Below are positions 42,790-51,779 of a DNA stretch of 64,000 bases, in pieces. The stretch comes from Symbiodinium natans. Its lineage: Eukaryota; Sar; Dinophyceae; Suessiales; Symbiodiniaceae. The DNA lies in the NCBI GenBank assembly GCA_905221605.1, contig CAJNDS010001335.1:789938-853937 (forward strand). Direction: 5' to 3'. Position 1 is the stretch's first letter. Every line of letters starts with the position of its first letter. The notes beneath the pieces were generated by a model. It had not been told where the DNA came from, searched no databases, and was given only the letters and a program-made list of their open reading frames with translations. A program made the translations under genes and the position numbers.

Positions 42790-43875
42790 TTAATGCCTAC
42801 GCACTTTTAAATCTTCCACCTGCGTCACGGTGGGTGGGAGGTACTGGTAAACCACCGAGTCGCCCGCCCGGTTCGCAACGGCAAGAAAAAGACGGTCATC
42901 CACAAAGACTGCATGCCAGTTGCTCGCACCGGCTGTGCCTATGTTCAAGACATGATCAACGTTGTATCTGTAGATTGCCGAATCCACAGCATAGGAGCTG
43001 CCGTCGTAATTGTTCGCAACCGCCAGGTAGGCAGTGCCTTCACTGACGAAGTGCTCCCAGCCAGCAGCACCACTCGTGCCGATGTTTTGAAACTCCTCGA
43101 ATGAGGCACCATTCCATTGGTAGATCTTCGAATCAATCTCGAAAGATGATGTGCTACTTTGAAAGCTTGCCACTGCCAAAAATGTGACATTGTCTATGAC
43201 GAAAAACTTCATTTGCAGTGCTCCGACTGTTCTAAGAGATTGAAATTGCTCGAATGCAGTACCGTTCCATCTGTATATTCGTGAGTCCGTGCTATATGAC
43301 CCATCCGCGTAGATGAAAGCAATCCCAAGATAGTGGATGCCATCGATTGCAATTTCGTCCACACCATGAGCTCCACAACAATCCAGGTCTTGGAAAAGTT
43401 CGAATTGCAGGCCGCTCCATTGGTAAACCGCAGGTTTGATCTTGTCGTTTGCAAAAACAAGGTACGTAATACCATCAATGTCGAAAACCTTCAACCTCCT
43501 TGCGCCGCCAGTACTGATGCTTTGAGATTCCACGAACGTTGCACCATTCCACTTGTACACCTTCGAATCAATGTAGTGTTGTCCACTTGCCGTCCAGTAA
43601 TGTGCCGCGCCCAAATAGCTGACATTGCCAATAACGAAAAACTCAACGTCAAGTGCACCCTCAGTGCTGATGCTCTGTATCTCCACTAAGGCTTGCCCGG
43701 TCCAATTGTGAATACTCACACTCCTGTCGCCATTCGCTGTTGCGAAAAACATGCTGCCTTCAACATTCATTGAAGACACATCGAATGCTGTGGTAAACAG
43801 CGCTGTGCTTTGCAGCATCTGTGCGTGGACGATGAACGTGACGCCAGACAGTACCAAAATCAACCAACGGAACAT
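42790..43875 (-). CDS. Secreted EAR (EPTP) repeat protein
   Basis: 361 residues, ATG at 43875, TAA at 42790-42792. Residues 1-18 are a signal peptide (MFRWLILVLSGVTFIVHA, cleavage likely before Gln19). The rest is seven EAR-type repeats of 45-50 residues at about 27-68, 73-119, 123-163, 169-214, 219-265, 270-312 and 317-346. Each has a Y(L)xVA strand, then S.IY.WNG..FE.FQ.I.T.GA. EAR repeats are known from TSPEAR and LGI proteins, where they fold as a seven-bladed propeller used in extracellular protein contacts. A complete seven-blade propeller, secreted or at the cell surface, is inferred. There is no transmembrane segment and no other domain. Several sequons (NWT, NVS, NGT, NVT) fit secretion. 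The frame is intact and the gene stands alone; the ligand is unknown. Confidence 0.87.
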   Translation of the reverse strand: MFRWLILVLSGVTFIVHAQMLQSTALFTTAFDVSSMNVEGSMFFATANGDRSVSIHNWTGQALVEIQSISTEGALDVEFFVIGNVSYLGAAHYWTASGQHYIDSKVYKWNGATFVESQSISTGGARRLKVFDIDGITYLVFANDKIKPAVYQWSGLQFELFQDLDCCGAHGVDEIAIDGIHYLGIAFIYADGSYSTDSRIYRWNGTAFEQFQSLRTVGALQMKFFVIDNVTFLAVASFQSSTSSFEIDSKIYQWNGASFEEFQNIGTSGAAGWEHFVSEGTAYLAVANNYDGSSYAVDSAIYRYNVDHVLNIGTAGASNWHAVFVDDRLFLAVANRAGDSVVYQYLPPTVTQVEDLKVRRH

Positions 43876-44380
43876 GGCAACAACAAAGTTGGAAGGCCTT
43901 TGCGTTTATAGACAGCAACTGATGAGCCAGAATGTCCTAATTCGACCAGGCAATCAAGATTTTCATCGATTTTCAGGAACGAGCTGCATACTTGCAAACA
44001 GGGAACGCTTGCCAGGTCCGTGAAGCACCTCACCAGCGCGAAAAACACGAAACCTTCACAAAACGAGCAACGCCAACCTGCATTGAACGACAAACCATAT
44101 GTTGCACAGAATTGGTGTTTCACGTCATGCACAACTCGACTTGCGAAACTGCGTAAGCGTGCACGTAGCTACCTCGCGCTTTTCAAGGCGAGAGAAACAA
44201 CCTTGAACGCAGGAAAGCCAGGGGGTGCACAGATGCACTCGATCCAGGGGTCTTGCACCTTTTCTGTGACTTGCATTTGGGAATCAAGTAGCTTTCGAGC
44301 GCAAGGTGCTGTAGGCATGTGCACATTGACAGGTGTGCTCCACCATGGCATTCAGTAAGAGTGGAAAGAACAATACAAGA
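43876..44380. other. 5' flank of the EAR-repeat gene
   Basis: Unique sequence without telomere tracts; no recognisable core promoter. Short open frames on both strands are not called. Confidence 0.4.
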
Positions 44381-44382
44381 GT

Positions 44383-44612
44383 AACCCTCCCCCTCCACCA
44401 CCCCCCCCTCCCCCAAAAGGAAGGAGGGAGGGAGACGGAGGGAGAAGGGGGGAGGGAGAAAGGGGAAGGGAGAAGTGAATTCCCCGTTTGGAGGCCTGCC
44501 TGGCCCCTCTGCCCCTGACCCCTGGCCGCCCTGGCCCCTCTACCCCCTGTGGCCTGGCCCCCCTGACCCCTCTGACCCTGCCCCCTGGCCCCCTGCCCCC
44601 CTTAGTGGTTTC
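44383..44612. repeat. Polypyrimidine/polypurine foldback and CCCCTGGCC low-complexity tract
   Basis: CCCTCCCCCTCCACC is followed by a GGAGGGAGGGAG-rich stretch to 44478, which can pair with it. Then from 44495 to 44612 comes a C/T/G tract built of CCCCTGGCC-like units. Open frames crossing it are low-complexity artefacts. Confidence 0.75.
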
Positions 44613-44942
44613 AGATGGTCCACCTAAACCCCCTTGCCCACGGTGTTCCGAACCCCTCAAAGATCCTCCGTTCATTGTGATATTGAGGATGTGCAAATGC
44701 CCAGCAATCTGTGCTTTCTCGTCCAACAGCCTAAACAAGTTGCTTTTGAACGCAGTTTGTCGAAGTGCCTCCGATCTCGCCGACTTCTTACCAGTAGGAC
44801 ATTTGGCATTGCGGAGCAACCGTTTGCTGTTCTGGCTGCTATCCTGCTGGATACACAAGGCAAGCACTACATCGTGGCACCAAAGGAGCAGTCAATGGGA
44901 ATTCATTTCCCTTTTCGATTCCATAGGTGGCATTCACACCCC
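44600..44942 (+). pseudogene. Decayed copy of the USP-like peptidase gene
   Basis: A plus-strand stretch that resembles the C-terminal half of the gene at 49277-50560 when several frames are joined. CPRC in one frame matches CSRC of that protein. MPSNLCFL in a second frame matches LPSFFCIL. FAVLAAILLDTQGKHYIV in the second frame matches YNVLAIVLHDPKAKHYIV, and ISLFDSIGGI back in the first frame matches ISLYDSIYGV. At least two frame changes are therefore needed within about 340 bp, so the copy is dead. It ends at 44942, exactly where a CCCTAAA tract begins. It is in inverted orientation relative to its relative 4.5 kb away. Confidence 0.65.
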
Positions 44943-45224
44943 TAAACCCTAAACCCTATCGCAACCCCTGAATAAGAAACCCAACCCCAAACCCTAAACC
45001 CAAAACCCTAACCCCTAGACTCTAGACCCTAAACCCTACTCAGCCCTAACTCCGACACCCCCAAAGCGAAAACCCCCAAAACCCCCATGTCATGGCCCTT
45101 GGGCCCCAGATGCCAGCGACGAGTGGAAGCGTAAAGATGCCACAGCAGAAGTCTTTCTGGCTCTGCTTTGAGGGGTTTTCCCGAAAGCATCGCGAAGGGT
45201 TCTTCCGTGCGGAGCCCTCTGACC
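44942..45224. other. CCCTAAA tract and unique spacer
   Basis: Degenerate CCCTAAA units at 44942-45040, then unique sequence leading to the minisatellite cluster. No gene. Confidence 0.7.
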
Positions 45225-45231
45225 CAACAAC

Positions 45232-45637
45232 ATAGAGTGAAGTGCATAGAGAGAAGTGCATAGAGTGAAGTGCATAGAGTGACGTGCATAGAGTCAAGTG
45301 CATAGAGTGAAGTGCATAGAGTCAAGCACATAGAGTGAAGTGCATAGAGTCAAGCGCATAGAGCGAAGTGCATAGAGTGAAGTGCATAGAGTCAAGTACA
45401 TAGAGTGAAGTGCATAGAGTCAAGCGCATAGAGCGAAGTGCGAAGTGCATACAGTGAAGTGCATAGAGTGAAGGGCGTAGCGTGAAGTGCGTAGAGTGAA
45501 GTGCATAGAGTGAACTGCATAGAGTGAAGCGCATAGAGTCAGGTGCATAGAGTCAAGTGCGTAGAGTCAAGTGCATAGAGTCAAGTGCATAGAGTCAAGT
45601 GCTTAGAGTCAAGTGCATAGAGTCAAGTGCATAGACT
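45232..45637. repeat. 15-bp minisatellite (AGAGTGAAGTGCAT)
   Basis: About 27 units of roughly 15 bp, GTGCATAGAGT(C/G)AA, with minor variants. The reverse strand reads as repeated MHFTLCTSLYAL; this is a by-product of the 15-bp period, not a gene. Confidence 0.92.
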
Positions 45638-45639
45638 AG

Positions 45640-45740
45640 AATTCACAATTTGAGTACATTTTAATACAATTTCATAGAATTTTCGAGATTTTAATAGAAT
45701 TATCGTAGAATTTAATAGAACTAGATTTCTTCATTAAAAT
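45640..45740. other. AT-rich segment
   Basis: A short AT-rich stretch with repeated ATAGAATT and TTTAATA motifs, unlike its GC-richer surroundings, between two minisatellites. Confidence 0.5.
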
Positions 45741-45792
45741 TACTCTTTCAAAGGCGGCGGGCTGGGTTGACATCACCAATCGGGATTGCATG

Positions 45793-46305
45793 CAACCCTC
45801 TGCGGGTTTCGGCGTGGTCGCGGTGCTAAAACCGTCGTTTTTTGACGTTTCTTGATTTGCGCGGACAACCCTCTGCGGGTTTCGGCGTGGTCGCGGTGCC
45901 AAAACCGTCGTTTTTTGACGTTTCTTGATTTGCGAGGACAACCCTCTGCGGGTTTCGGCGTGGTCGCGGCGCTAAAACCGTCGTTTCTTGACGTTTCTTG
46001 ATTTGCGCGGACAACCCTCTGCGGGTTTCGGCGTGGTCGCGGTGCTAAAACCGTCGTTTTTTGACGTTTCTTTCTGTGCGCGGACAACCCTCTGCGGGTA
46101 ATCGCCGGGTCGCGGTGCTAAAACCATCGTTTTTCGTACTTTTTTCGTGGGCGCAGACAACCCTCTGCGGGTTTCGGCGTTGGCGCGGTGCCAAAACCCT
46201 CTTGTTTTGCATCTTTGACATACAAACACAACCCCTCTGCGGGTTTCGGCGTTGGCGCGGTGCCAAAACCGTCGTGTTTTTGCGTTTTCTTTGTGACCGA
46301 AAACA
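45793..46305. repeat. 73-bp tandem repeat, seven units
   Basis: CAACCCTCTGCGGG occurs at 45793, 45866, 45939, 46012, 46085, 46158 and 46229 (the last with an extra C), a strict 73-bp period. Each unit also contains TTTCGGCG...CGCGGTGC and AAAACCGTCGTTTTTT. The last three units diverge in their second half. 73 is not a multiple of three, so an open frame through it reads all three frames. Confidence 0.95.
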
Positions 46306-46319
46306 TCCTTTGTAATACA

Positions 46320-46600
46320 AAAGTCGTACTCCGACCGCGCCTGGAAAGTCGACTTTTGTAGTACAAACGTAGCACGCCGGGGACTTCCGTGGCTGGAAAG
46401 TCGACTTTTGTAGCACAGATGTAGTACGCTGCAGACGCCCGGAGCTTCCGTGGCTGGAAAGTCGACTTTTCTAGTACGAATGTAGTAGTACGCCGCGGGA
46501 CGCCCGGAGCTTCCGTGGCTGGAAAGTCGACGCGGATGCCAGGAGCTTCAGTGGCTGGAAAGTCGACCTTTTGTAGTACAGACGTAGTGCGCCGCAAATA
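46320..46600. repeat. GGCTGGAAAGTCGACTTTTG repeat, irregular period
   Basis: CTGGAAAGTCGAC recurs at 46341, 46393, 46454, 46519 and 46555 (spacings 52, 61, 65, 36). It is usually followed by TTTTGTAGTAC and a GTAGTACGC phrase and preceded by GCTTCCGTGG. Confidence 0.88.
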
Positions 46601-46619
46601 GCACGGCAGCGGAATTCCG

Positions 46620-47205
46620 CATGCTTGAAAACCTCGCAAATAGCATGGAAGCGGAATTCCGTGTGCACAAAAACCTCGCAAACATCGTGGGGCTCGAATT
46701 CCGGGATGTCGAAACCCTCGCAAATATCGTGGGACTCGAACCCCGGGGCCTCGAAAACCTCGCAAATATCGCGGGACTCGAATTCCGGGATGTCGAAACC
46801 ATCGCAAATATCGTGGGACTCGAATTCCTCGAAAACCTCGCAAATATCGTGGGACTCGAATTCCGGGACGTCGAAACAATCGCAAATATCGCGGGACTCG
46901 AATTCCGGGGCCTCGAAAACCTCGCAAATATCGTGGGACTCGAATTCTGGGCTGTCGAAACCATCGCAAATTTCGCGGGGCTCGAATTCCTCGAAAGCCT
47001 TGCAAATATCGCGGGACTCGAACCCCGGGGCCTCAAAAACCTCGCAAATATCGCGGGTCTCGAATTCCGGGATGTCCAAACCATCGCAAATATCGTGGGA
47101 CTCATTCCTCGGAAACCTCGCAAATTCGTAGGACTCGAGTTCGTCCGGGGTGTCGAAAACCTCGCAAGTTTTTTGGGACTCGAATTCCGGAGCCCTGAAA
47201 ACCTT
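46620..47205. repeat. 42-bp minisatellite open in five frames
   Basis: Units of 42 bp (CTCGCAAATATCGTGGGACT then CGAATTCCGGGATGTCGAAA), occasionally shortened to 36 bp. As 42 and 36 are multiples of three, frames are preserved. On the plus strand this gives repeats of NIVGLEFRDVETLA; on the minus strand, EFESRDICEVF and related strings. Open frames of 160-320 codons cover it in two plus and three minus frames. That makes it a satellite rather than a clear gene. Confidence 0.85.
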
Positions 47206-49276
47206 CCAGTTCCAGAGACAGGAGTACGCCAGCCCAAGACAAAAAAAGACATGACTGTTAAGATTCCTGCCTGCAGCATGTATGTGCCGTCACACATCAA
47301 ACCGGATGCTCTACATGCGTGCATGCTGAGTTCTTGCTTTCTGAAAGGTACTCTGGACTCTGGACTATGAGCTTGGACTTTAGAGCGACTGCCGATGATG
47401 CTCATGGCTGACGGTTTAGGGTTTAGTTTTGGGAAGTGCCCATATCTTAGGGATTTAGGGCTTAGGGTTTGCAAGCATCTGCGGCCAGGCGAGACAGCAG
47501 ATCGCATTGAGGGCCGGCTGGGGGATCCCAGACGGTAGTTGTCGACAGAGATAGGCGACCGAGCTTAACACCGGATGGAGCCCAAACCCAAACCCTGCAA
47601 CCCCAAAGCCCTAAAGCAAAAAAATCCCAAAGCCTCAGTAACTCAACCGTCGTTTTGGTGTTAGATAGATTCTTGGTTAAGACAACTTGACCGTGAAAGT
47701 CACGTTCCGCAATCCGGGTCCAAACCCCGAACCCCTAAACTCAAACTAGAAGAGAGATGGCCCGAAAGCATCGATTTGCAGTGCGTTGACTCCATGCACT
47801 TGACTCTTTGCACTGAACTGTATGCACTTGGACAAGTGTATATACTTATATGGTTGCATACTCACTTGCACTTGTATACTGGACGTGCGTGCACTTGAAC
47901 TGCGTGGCATTCAAGTGTGTGTTAAGTTGAATGCCATGCACTTGTGGTCAACTCTTTACACTTTATGGGCATTCAATACATCTGAAGTAAACGGACATGA
48001 ACTGTATGAACTTCACTTACATGCACCCGACTCGGCTGTGCACGTCCAATCCACGCGAAGCTTTGAAAGAAAAGACAAAAACAAAAACACCCGAGACCCC
48101 AACCCCTAAACCCTAAACCCTAAACTTATGTCGAGGCACAGGAGAGCTAACATTGGAAATGTGGGAAATAATTTAATTAGGAAAATAATGCAAAACAAAA
48201 CCGAAATAAATGGAAACCGAAAAACAGAATAAATGCGACAAAAAAGGGAATGAAAAAGCAAAAAAGCAAATAAATGTCATTGTTTGCTTGGTTGTTTCCG
48301 CTTTGTTGTTGCTTTTTTTTTCGCTTTTTTTGCTTTGTTCTTGCTTTTTGTCCTTGCTTTTCGTTTGCTTTTTTCGCTTTGTTTTCGCATTGCTTTCGCT
48401 TTTTTGCTCGCATTGTTTTCGCTTGTTTTTCGCTTTTTTCTCGAGGAAAAGCACAAAACAAGCAAAACCTGTGGTGTTCAAAAAAAAGCAGAAACACGGA
48501 GAAAAAGCGGCAGTAAAAGAGCACCGAACCAAGAACATCGGCCAAAAAAAAGGAAATGGAACCAAAAAAAGAAGGAAAAACAGGAAAAAACAAAAGAGGT
48601 TACGTTTTTTTGCTTTTGGTTTGCTTTTGTTTTGCAATTTGCGTTGCGTTGTTTTTGCTTTTTGTTGGTTATTGTGTGTTCCTTTCTGTTCTGCTTTTGT
48701 TTTCCTTTTCCATGCATTGGTTTTGCTTTTTATTCCCATTTTAAATTATCTCGAATTTCCCAACGGTAGCTCCTATCGGCGACATAACCCTAAACCTCCC
48801 AAAACTAGAAAATCCTGGGACCCCCAGAATGTCCAGGTTCACGGATGCATGCATTGCTAAGAATCTCTAAGCCCATGAGCCAGATCAACTTCCAGCCCAA
48901 GAACTGCCAAAAGCCCCAAACGCAAAGACCCTGAGAGAGTTTTTTGCAGCGCTTCATGGCTAAGAAGTTGGGCTTTGCAAGCTTAGGCCCTCTGAAGCCT
49001 CACCCCGGCAAAACTCTAACATCTGAACCCTACCTCATGGCAACCTCCAAGTTGAATCTTTCAAAAACCCTGAAGGTCCCTGCAAACCCCTTCAGCATGC
49101 AAACTCGCGAATCCTGAAAAAGCTCTTACGCCAAACGCCTTCTACCTTCAACCCTAAACTACCCTAAACTACCCTAAACCACCCTAAACCACCCTAAACT
49201 GAACAACCCGAAACTACCCTGAACTATCCTAAACTACCCCAACCCTCAGCTCTAAACCACCCTAAACTTCCTGACC
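47206..49276. other. Spacer with low-complexity blocks
   Basis: 47780-48010 is a degenerate GCACTTG-rich repeat. 48100-48125 is a short CCCTAAA tract. 48170-48760 is a low-complexity A-rich/T-rich block. 49150-49275 has ACCCTAAACT-type decamers (CTACCCTAAA, CCACCCTAAA). Long open frames in 48173-48860 exist on both strands and are compositional artefacts. No gene. Confidence 0.65.
48170..48760. repeat. Alternating A-rich and T-rich low-complexity block
   Basis: Stretches of AAAAGCAAAAAAGC type (48180-48280, 48440-48600) alternate with complementary TTTTGCTTTTTTTGC type (48285-48440, 48605-48745). The block can thus fold back on itself at several places. Confidence 0.75.
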
Positions 49277-50578
49277 TTACCCTTCTGAAGACACTCGCAT
49301 TGCCTTGCCGCTCCGTGTACAAGGCTTGCCCTTTGAGGATGGGTTTGGATTATTCTGCCTCTCATGTCCTTTCTTGGTTCTAAGGACTTGAGACCTACCA
49401 GTTATTCGAGGCTTAATTCTTGAAGGATGACTGTGGCTTTGTTCGCCAGTACCACTGGAGTTATGACTGCCATTGGCCTTGGTAGTTTCAGGTGCAATGT
49501 CATCTTCAGAACTGGTAGCAATGCTATGAATTTCCGGTTGGGTAGGGCTGTCGGGTTGCGTTGGAAGAGCAGGGCCCAAGCATGGGACGGGACCCTGATG
49601 CTCCGTTGCTTGGTACCCATACCCCTTGACAGCCTCTGACTTCTGCATCAGCTCAATGGAGCTAACGGTGCTTGGTTTGTCATCATCTGGGCCTTTATGT
49701 CCATTCCCTCTAACTATGACAAGGTCGGGGCCGACCTCGCTAGTTTCAGAATCGGGCAAAAGATGTACGTGTGAGGGATCCGGAAGACCCAAGTCAGTCT
49801 CAGTGTTGGGCACGAAGTAGGTTTGGGTAGGGACAGGGCTGTCCCTACTTGTGGCCTCTTGATTTGTGTTTTCTGCCTTACCTTGGACTTGTTCACCTGC
49901 ATGTTGCGGTGTGGAAAGCTCATTCAGATTAGCGTGATGTCGAACTATTTCCCCAAAGGAAGCTAGGAGTGCGGTGGCAGGGTAGTGCGAAATGATACTT
50001 GCACTCCTGATGAAGATGGCTCCGATATATAGCGTAGGCTTGGTTAACCCAGCCCAAATATTTTCCTTTCTGACCCCATAGATTGAGTCATAGAGGGAAA
50101 TAGACTCTCCGCTGTGTTCCTTAGCACGATGCAACACAATGTAGTGCTTGGCTTTCGGATCATGCAAGACGATAGCAAGCACATTATACGAGTGCTGCAC
50201 AACCTGAATGGTGCTGCCCAATGCACTCCGTTGCACTTTATGGGTAAGGATACAGAAGAAAGAAGGAAGCCTCCTAATCTCAAGCTTGCACACATCGTTA
50301 CGTGGGCTGAGGTTCTGCTGAAGATAAGAGATAGCAAGATCAACAAGCTGGCCAAGGTCAGGGAGAACGCTGTGTTGTTCAGAGGAATCTTGCTCTGAGT
50401 GAAGAGGAAGTGCAACAACCGGTTGCGGCTGTTGGCATCTAGAGCACTTGCATTCGATTTGCAGGAGAAGGCCAAATTGAGTATTTGCCGGAATTGCAGC
50501 AATGGCTTTGGCACAAACCTCAGTGAAGCTTTGAAGCTCTAAAGGTGTATCATTTGCCAAGAGACTTGACCAAGGATA
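49277..50578 (-). CDS. USP/UCH-like peptidase, C-terminal part
   Basis: About 434 open codons from a TGA near 50580 to the stop at 49277. There is no ATG at the upstream edge, so the frame continues an upstream frame. Numbering from the TTG at 50560, the features in order are: CKCSRC (37-42), a likely metal-binding or USP finger pair; RLPSFFCIL (97-105), like the LP.vL.i..KR motif of ubiquitin-specific proteases; then YNVLAIVLHD...KHYIV (125-142) and ISLYDSIYG (154-162), like the Y.L.AVi.H...GHY and W..FDDS motifs that hold the catalytic His and Asp. His139 and Asp158 are the candidates. Residues after about 215 are low-complexity and polar. A deubiquitinase-like (C19) fold is inferred from motif order only; a Ulp1-type (C48) enzyme is the main alternative. 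Confidence 0.5.
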   Translation of the reverse strand, partial: YPWSSLLANDTPLELQSFTEVCAKAIAAIPANTQFGLLLQIECKCSRCQQPQPVVALPLHSEQDSSEQHSVLPDLGQLVDLAISYLQQNLSPRNDVCKLEIRRLPSFFCILTHKVQRSALGSTIQVVQHSYNVLAIVLHDPKAKHYIVLHRAKEHSGESISLYDSIYGVRKENIWAGLTKPTLYIGAIFIRSASIISHYPATALLASFGEIVRHHANLNELSTPQHAGEQVQGKAENTNQEATSRDSPVPTQTYFVPNTETDLGLPDPSHVHLLPDSETSEVGPDLVIVRGNGHKGPDDDKPSTVSSIELMQKSEAVKGYGYQATEHQGPVPCLGPALPTQPDSPTQPEIHSIATSSEDDIAPETTKANGSHNSSGTGEQSHSHPSRIKPRITGRSQVLRTKKGHERQNNPNPSSKGKPCTRSGKAMRVSSEG

Positions 50579-51066
50579 TGATCAAGCTTTGCTCTTGCAG
50601 CTTCTCCGACATTGTAACCCATGGCAGCCAACACAAGGGCAGCTTGTTTGGGAAAAGGAGCATAGTGCTGGCTGTTTTCTTTGCTCCATTGTGCACAAGC
50701 AATTATGCGGTATGCCGCAGCGACAGGGCAGTATAATCCAGCAATGCATCGTTGCACTTGTTCTTGAACGTTAGCTGGAACTTCAAGCTGAAACCTTAAG
50801 GATGTGTTTCGTCTTCGGACAGTCTCGAGTTGTCCTTTGTCAGCCTCATTGCTCCTTTTATTGGAACCTTCTGTACCTTTGGCTAAGAACTGTACTTCCT
50901 GCATTTTCTTGTCCTGGGACTCACTTCCTGTCGCCGGTGCAACAGACCGTGGCTGATGAAGCAAAGTCGGGCGCTGGGCAGTGTCCGATTGCTCAATAGT
51001 GACATCTTGTTGGTCTGATTCCCGGTTATTAATGAGAGGGGTGCTATTATGGCCAGCCTTGGGGCT
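50539..51066 (-). CDS. USP-like gene, middle frame
   Basis: An open frame of about 175 codons in a different frame, overlapping the downstream frame by about 40 bp and the upstream frame by about 20 bp. It is open from a TAA near 51065 and has no ATG at its edge (it begins AGHNSTPLINNRESDQ). The segment AGLYCPVAAAYRIIACAQW could hold the catalytic Cys box (G.....C....A.Q in USPs), but this is a guess. ALVLAAMGYNVGEAARAKLD follows. The junction with the downstream frame falls near LDHILGQVS. Either a single-base indel, a short intron with non-canonical borders, or programmed frameshifting would join them. Confidence 0.45.
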   Translation of the reverse strand, partial: SPKAGHNSTPLINNRESDQQDVTIEQSDTAQRPTLLHQPRSVAPATGSESQDKKMQEVQFLAKGTEGSNKRSNEADKGQLETVRRRNTSLRFQLEVPANVQEQVQRCIAGLYCPVAAAYRIIACAQWSKENSQHYAPFPKQAALVLAAMGYNVGEAARAKLDHILGQVSWQMIHL

Positions 51067-51497
51067 TTAGGGTTACTTTGAGCACTGAGGTCGAAATGTC
51101 GCTCGGTTTGGCTCCAATTACTTTCAAGATGTCACATGAGTGACATCGTGGGAGAAAAAGAAGTGCCCCTTGATGCAGCGACAGAATGACATTGCTGTTA
51201 ATTGAAGTCCCAGGATGACAGACAAGGAGATGCCCATTCCTGAGGATCAAGGGGATCTCAAGTTCAGTTTTACCAACTATTCGAACCAGGAGATATTGAA
51301 TAATCCCTTGTTCAGCCGTAAAATCTTCGTCATTCTGGCAGACCTTAGGTAAGTGACCAGGTATTACCCAATCTTGGAAGATAGAGTTCCGCCGAAGGAA
51401 AGCCTGGAGGCTTTGTAACTTCTGAAGCTCTGGTACATCTTCAGACTTAAAGGAGAAACGCCGGAACGAGACAGAAGAGAAGGCCGCTGAGACCCAA
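51047..51497 (-). CDS. USP-like gene, upstream frame
   Basis: About 150 open codons from a TAA near 51498 to the stop at 51047-51049, with no ATG. It contains FLRRNSIFQDWVIPGHLP, YLLVRIVGKTELEIPLILRN and VILSLHQGALLFLPRCHSC. Its composition is protein-like and it continues directly toward the middle frame. No domain is recognised. The shift to the next frame coincides with a CCCTAAA heptamer at 51065-51071. The 5' end abuts the start of the gag frame on the opposite strand. Confidence 0.4.
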
Positions 51498-51779
51498 GTT
51501 GGTTAGCTGCAGCTCAGCCAAGACTGCCGACCCGGTTTCTGAACCTGCTGGTACAGCAGCGACGGGGTCGTCTTCGTCTACTTCTTTTAGTGGTGGGTCC
51601 ACTCTTCAGAACCGAGCGGAGAAGTACCTGCCGCCTTTGCCACTGCTGGAGCATCAAGGCATGAGCAAAGGACGCATGCGAGAAGTGGAAACATGGCATG
51701 GCTATGTGGAGACCTTTGAGGTTTGTGGTTGGCTTTGCAAGACGAGGCTTTTGTTCGGGAGCTTCACATGTGTGTGAAG
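51451..51779 (+). pseudogene. Ty1/copia gag, 5' part, frame-broken
   Basis: Open from a TAA at 51448-51450, with no ATG near the start. Ser/Thr-rich sequence leads to REVETWHGYVETFEV. This joins naturally to WLALQDEAFVREL in the +2 frame at about 51724, where TGTGG stands where TGG would keep the frame. A 2-bp insertion therefore separates this part from the rest of gag. Confidence 0.6.

Noticed and set aside
45793-46305. CRISPR-like array
   Set aside because: The 73-bp units are contiguous tandem copies without unique spacers, in a eukaryotic context with no cas genes.
45029-47507. Long minus-strand frames (up to 319 codons) as genes
   Set aside because: They run through tandem repeats whose units simply lack stops; competing frames of similar length exist on the same and opposite strand.
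48173-48860. 188- and 216-codon frames rich in Phe/Leu or Lys/Asn
   Set aside because: They reflect TTTTGC/AAAAGC low complexity and occur on both strands.
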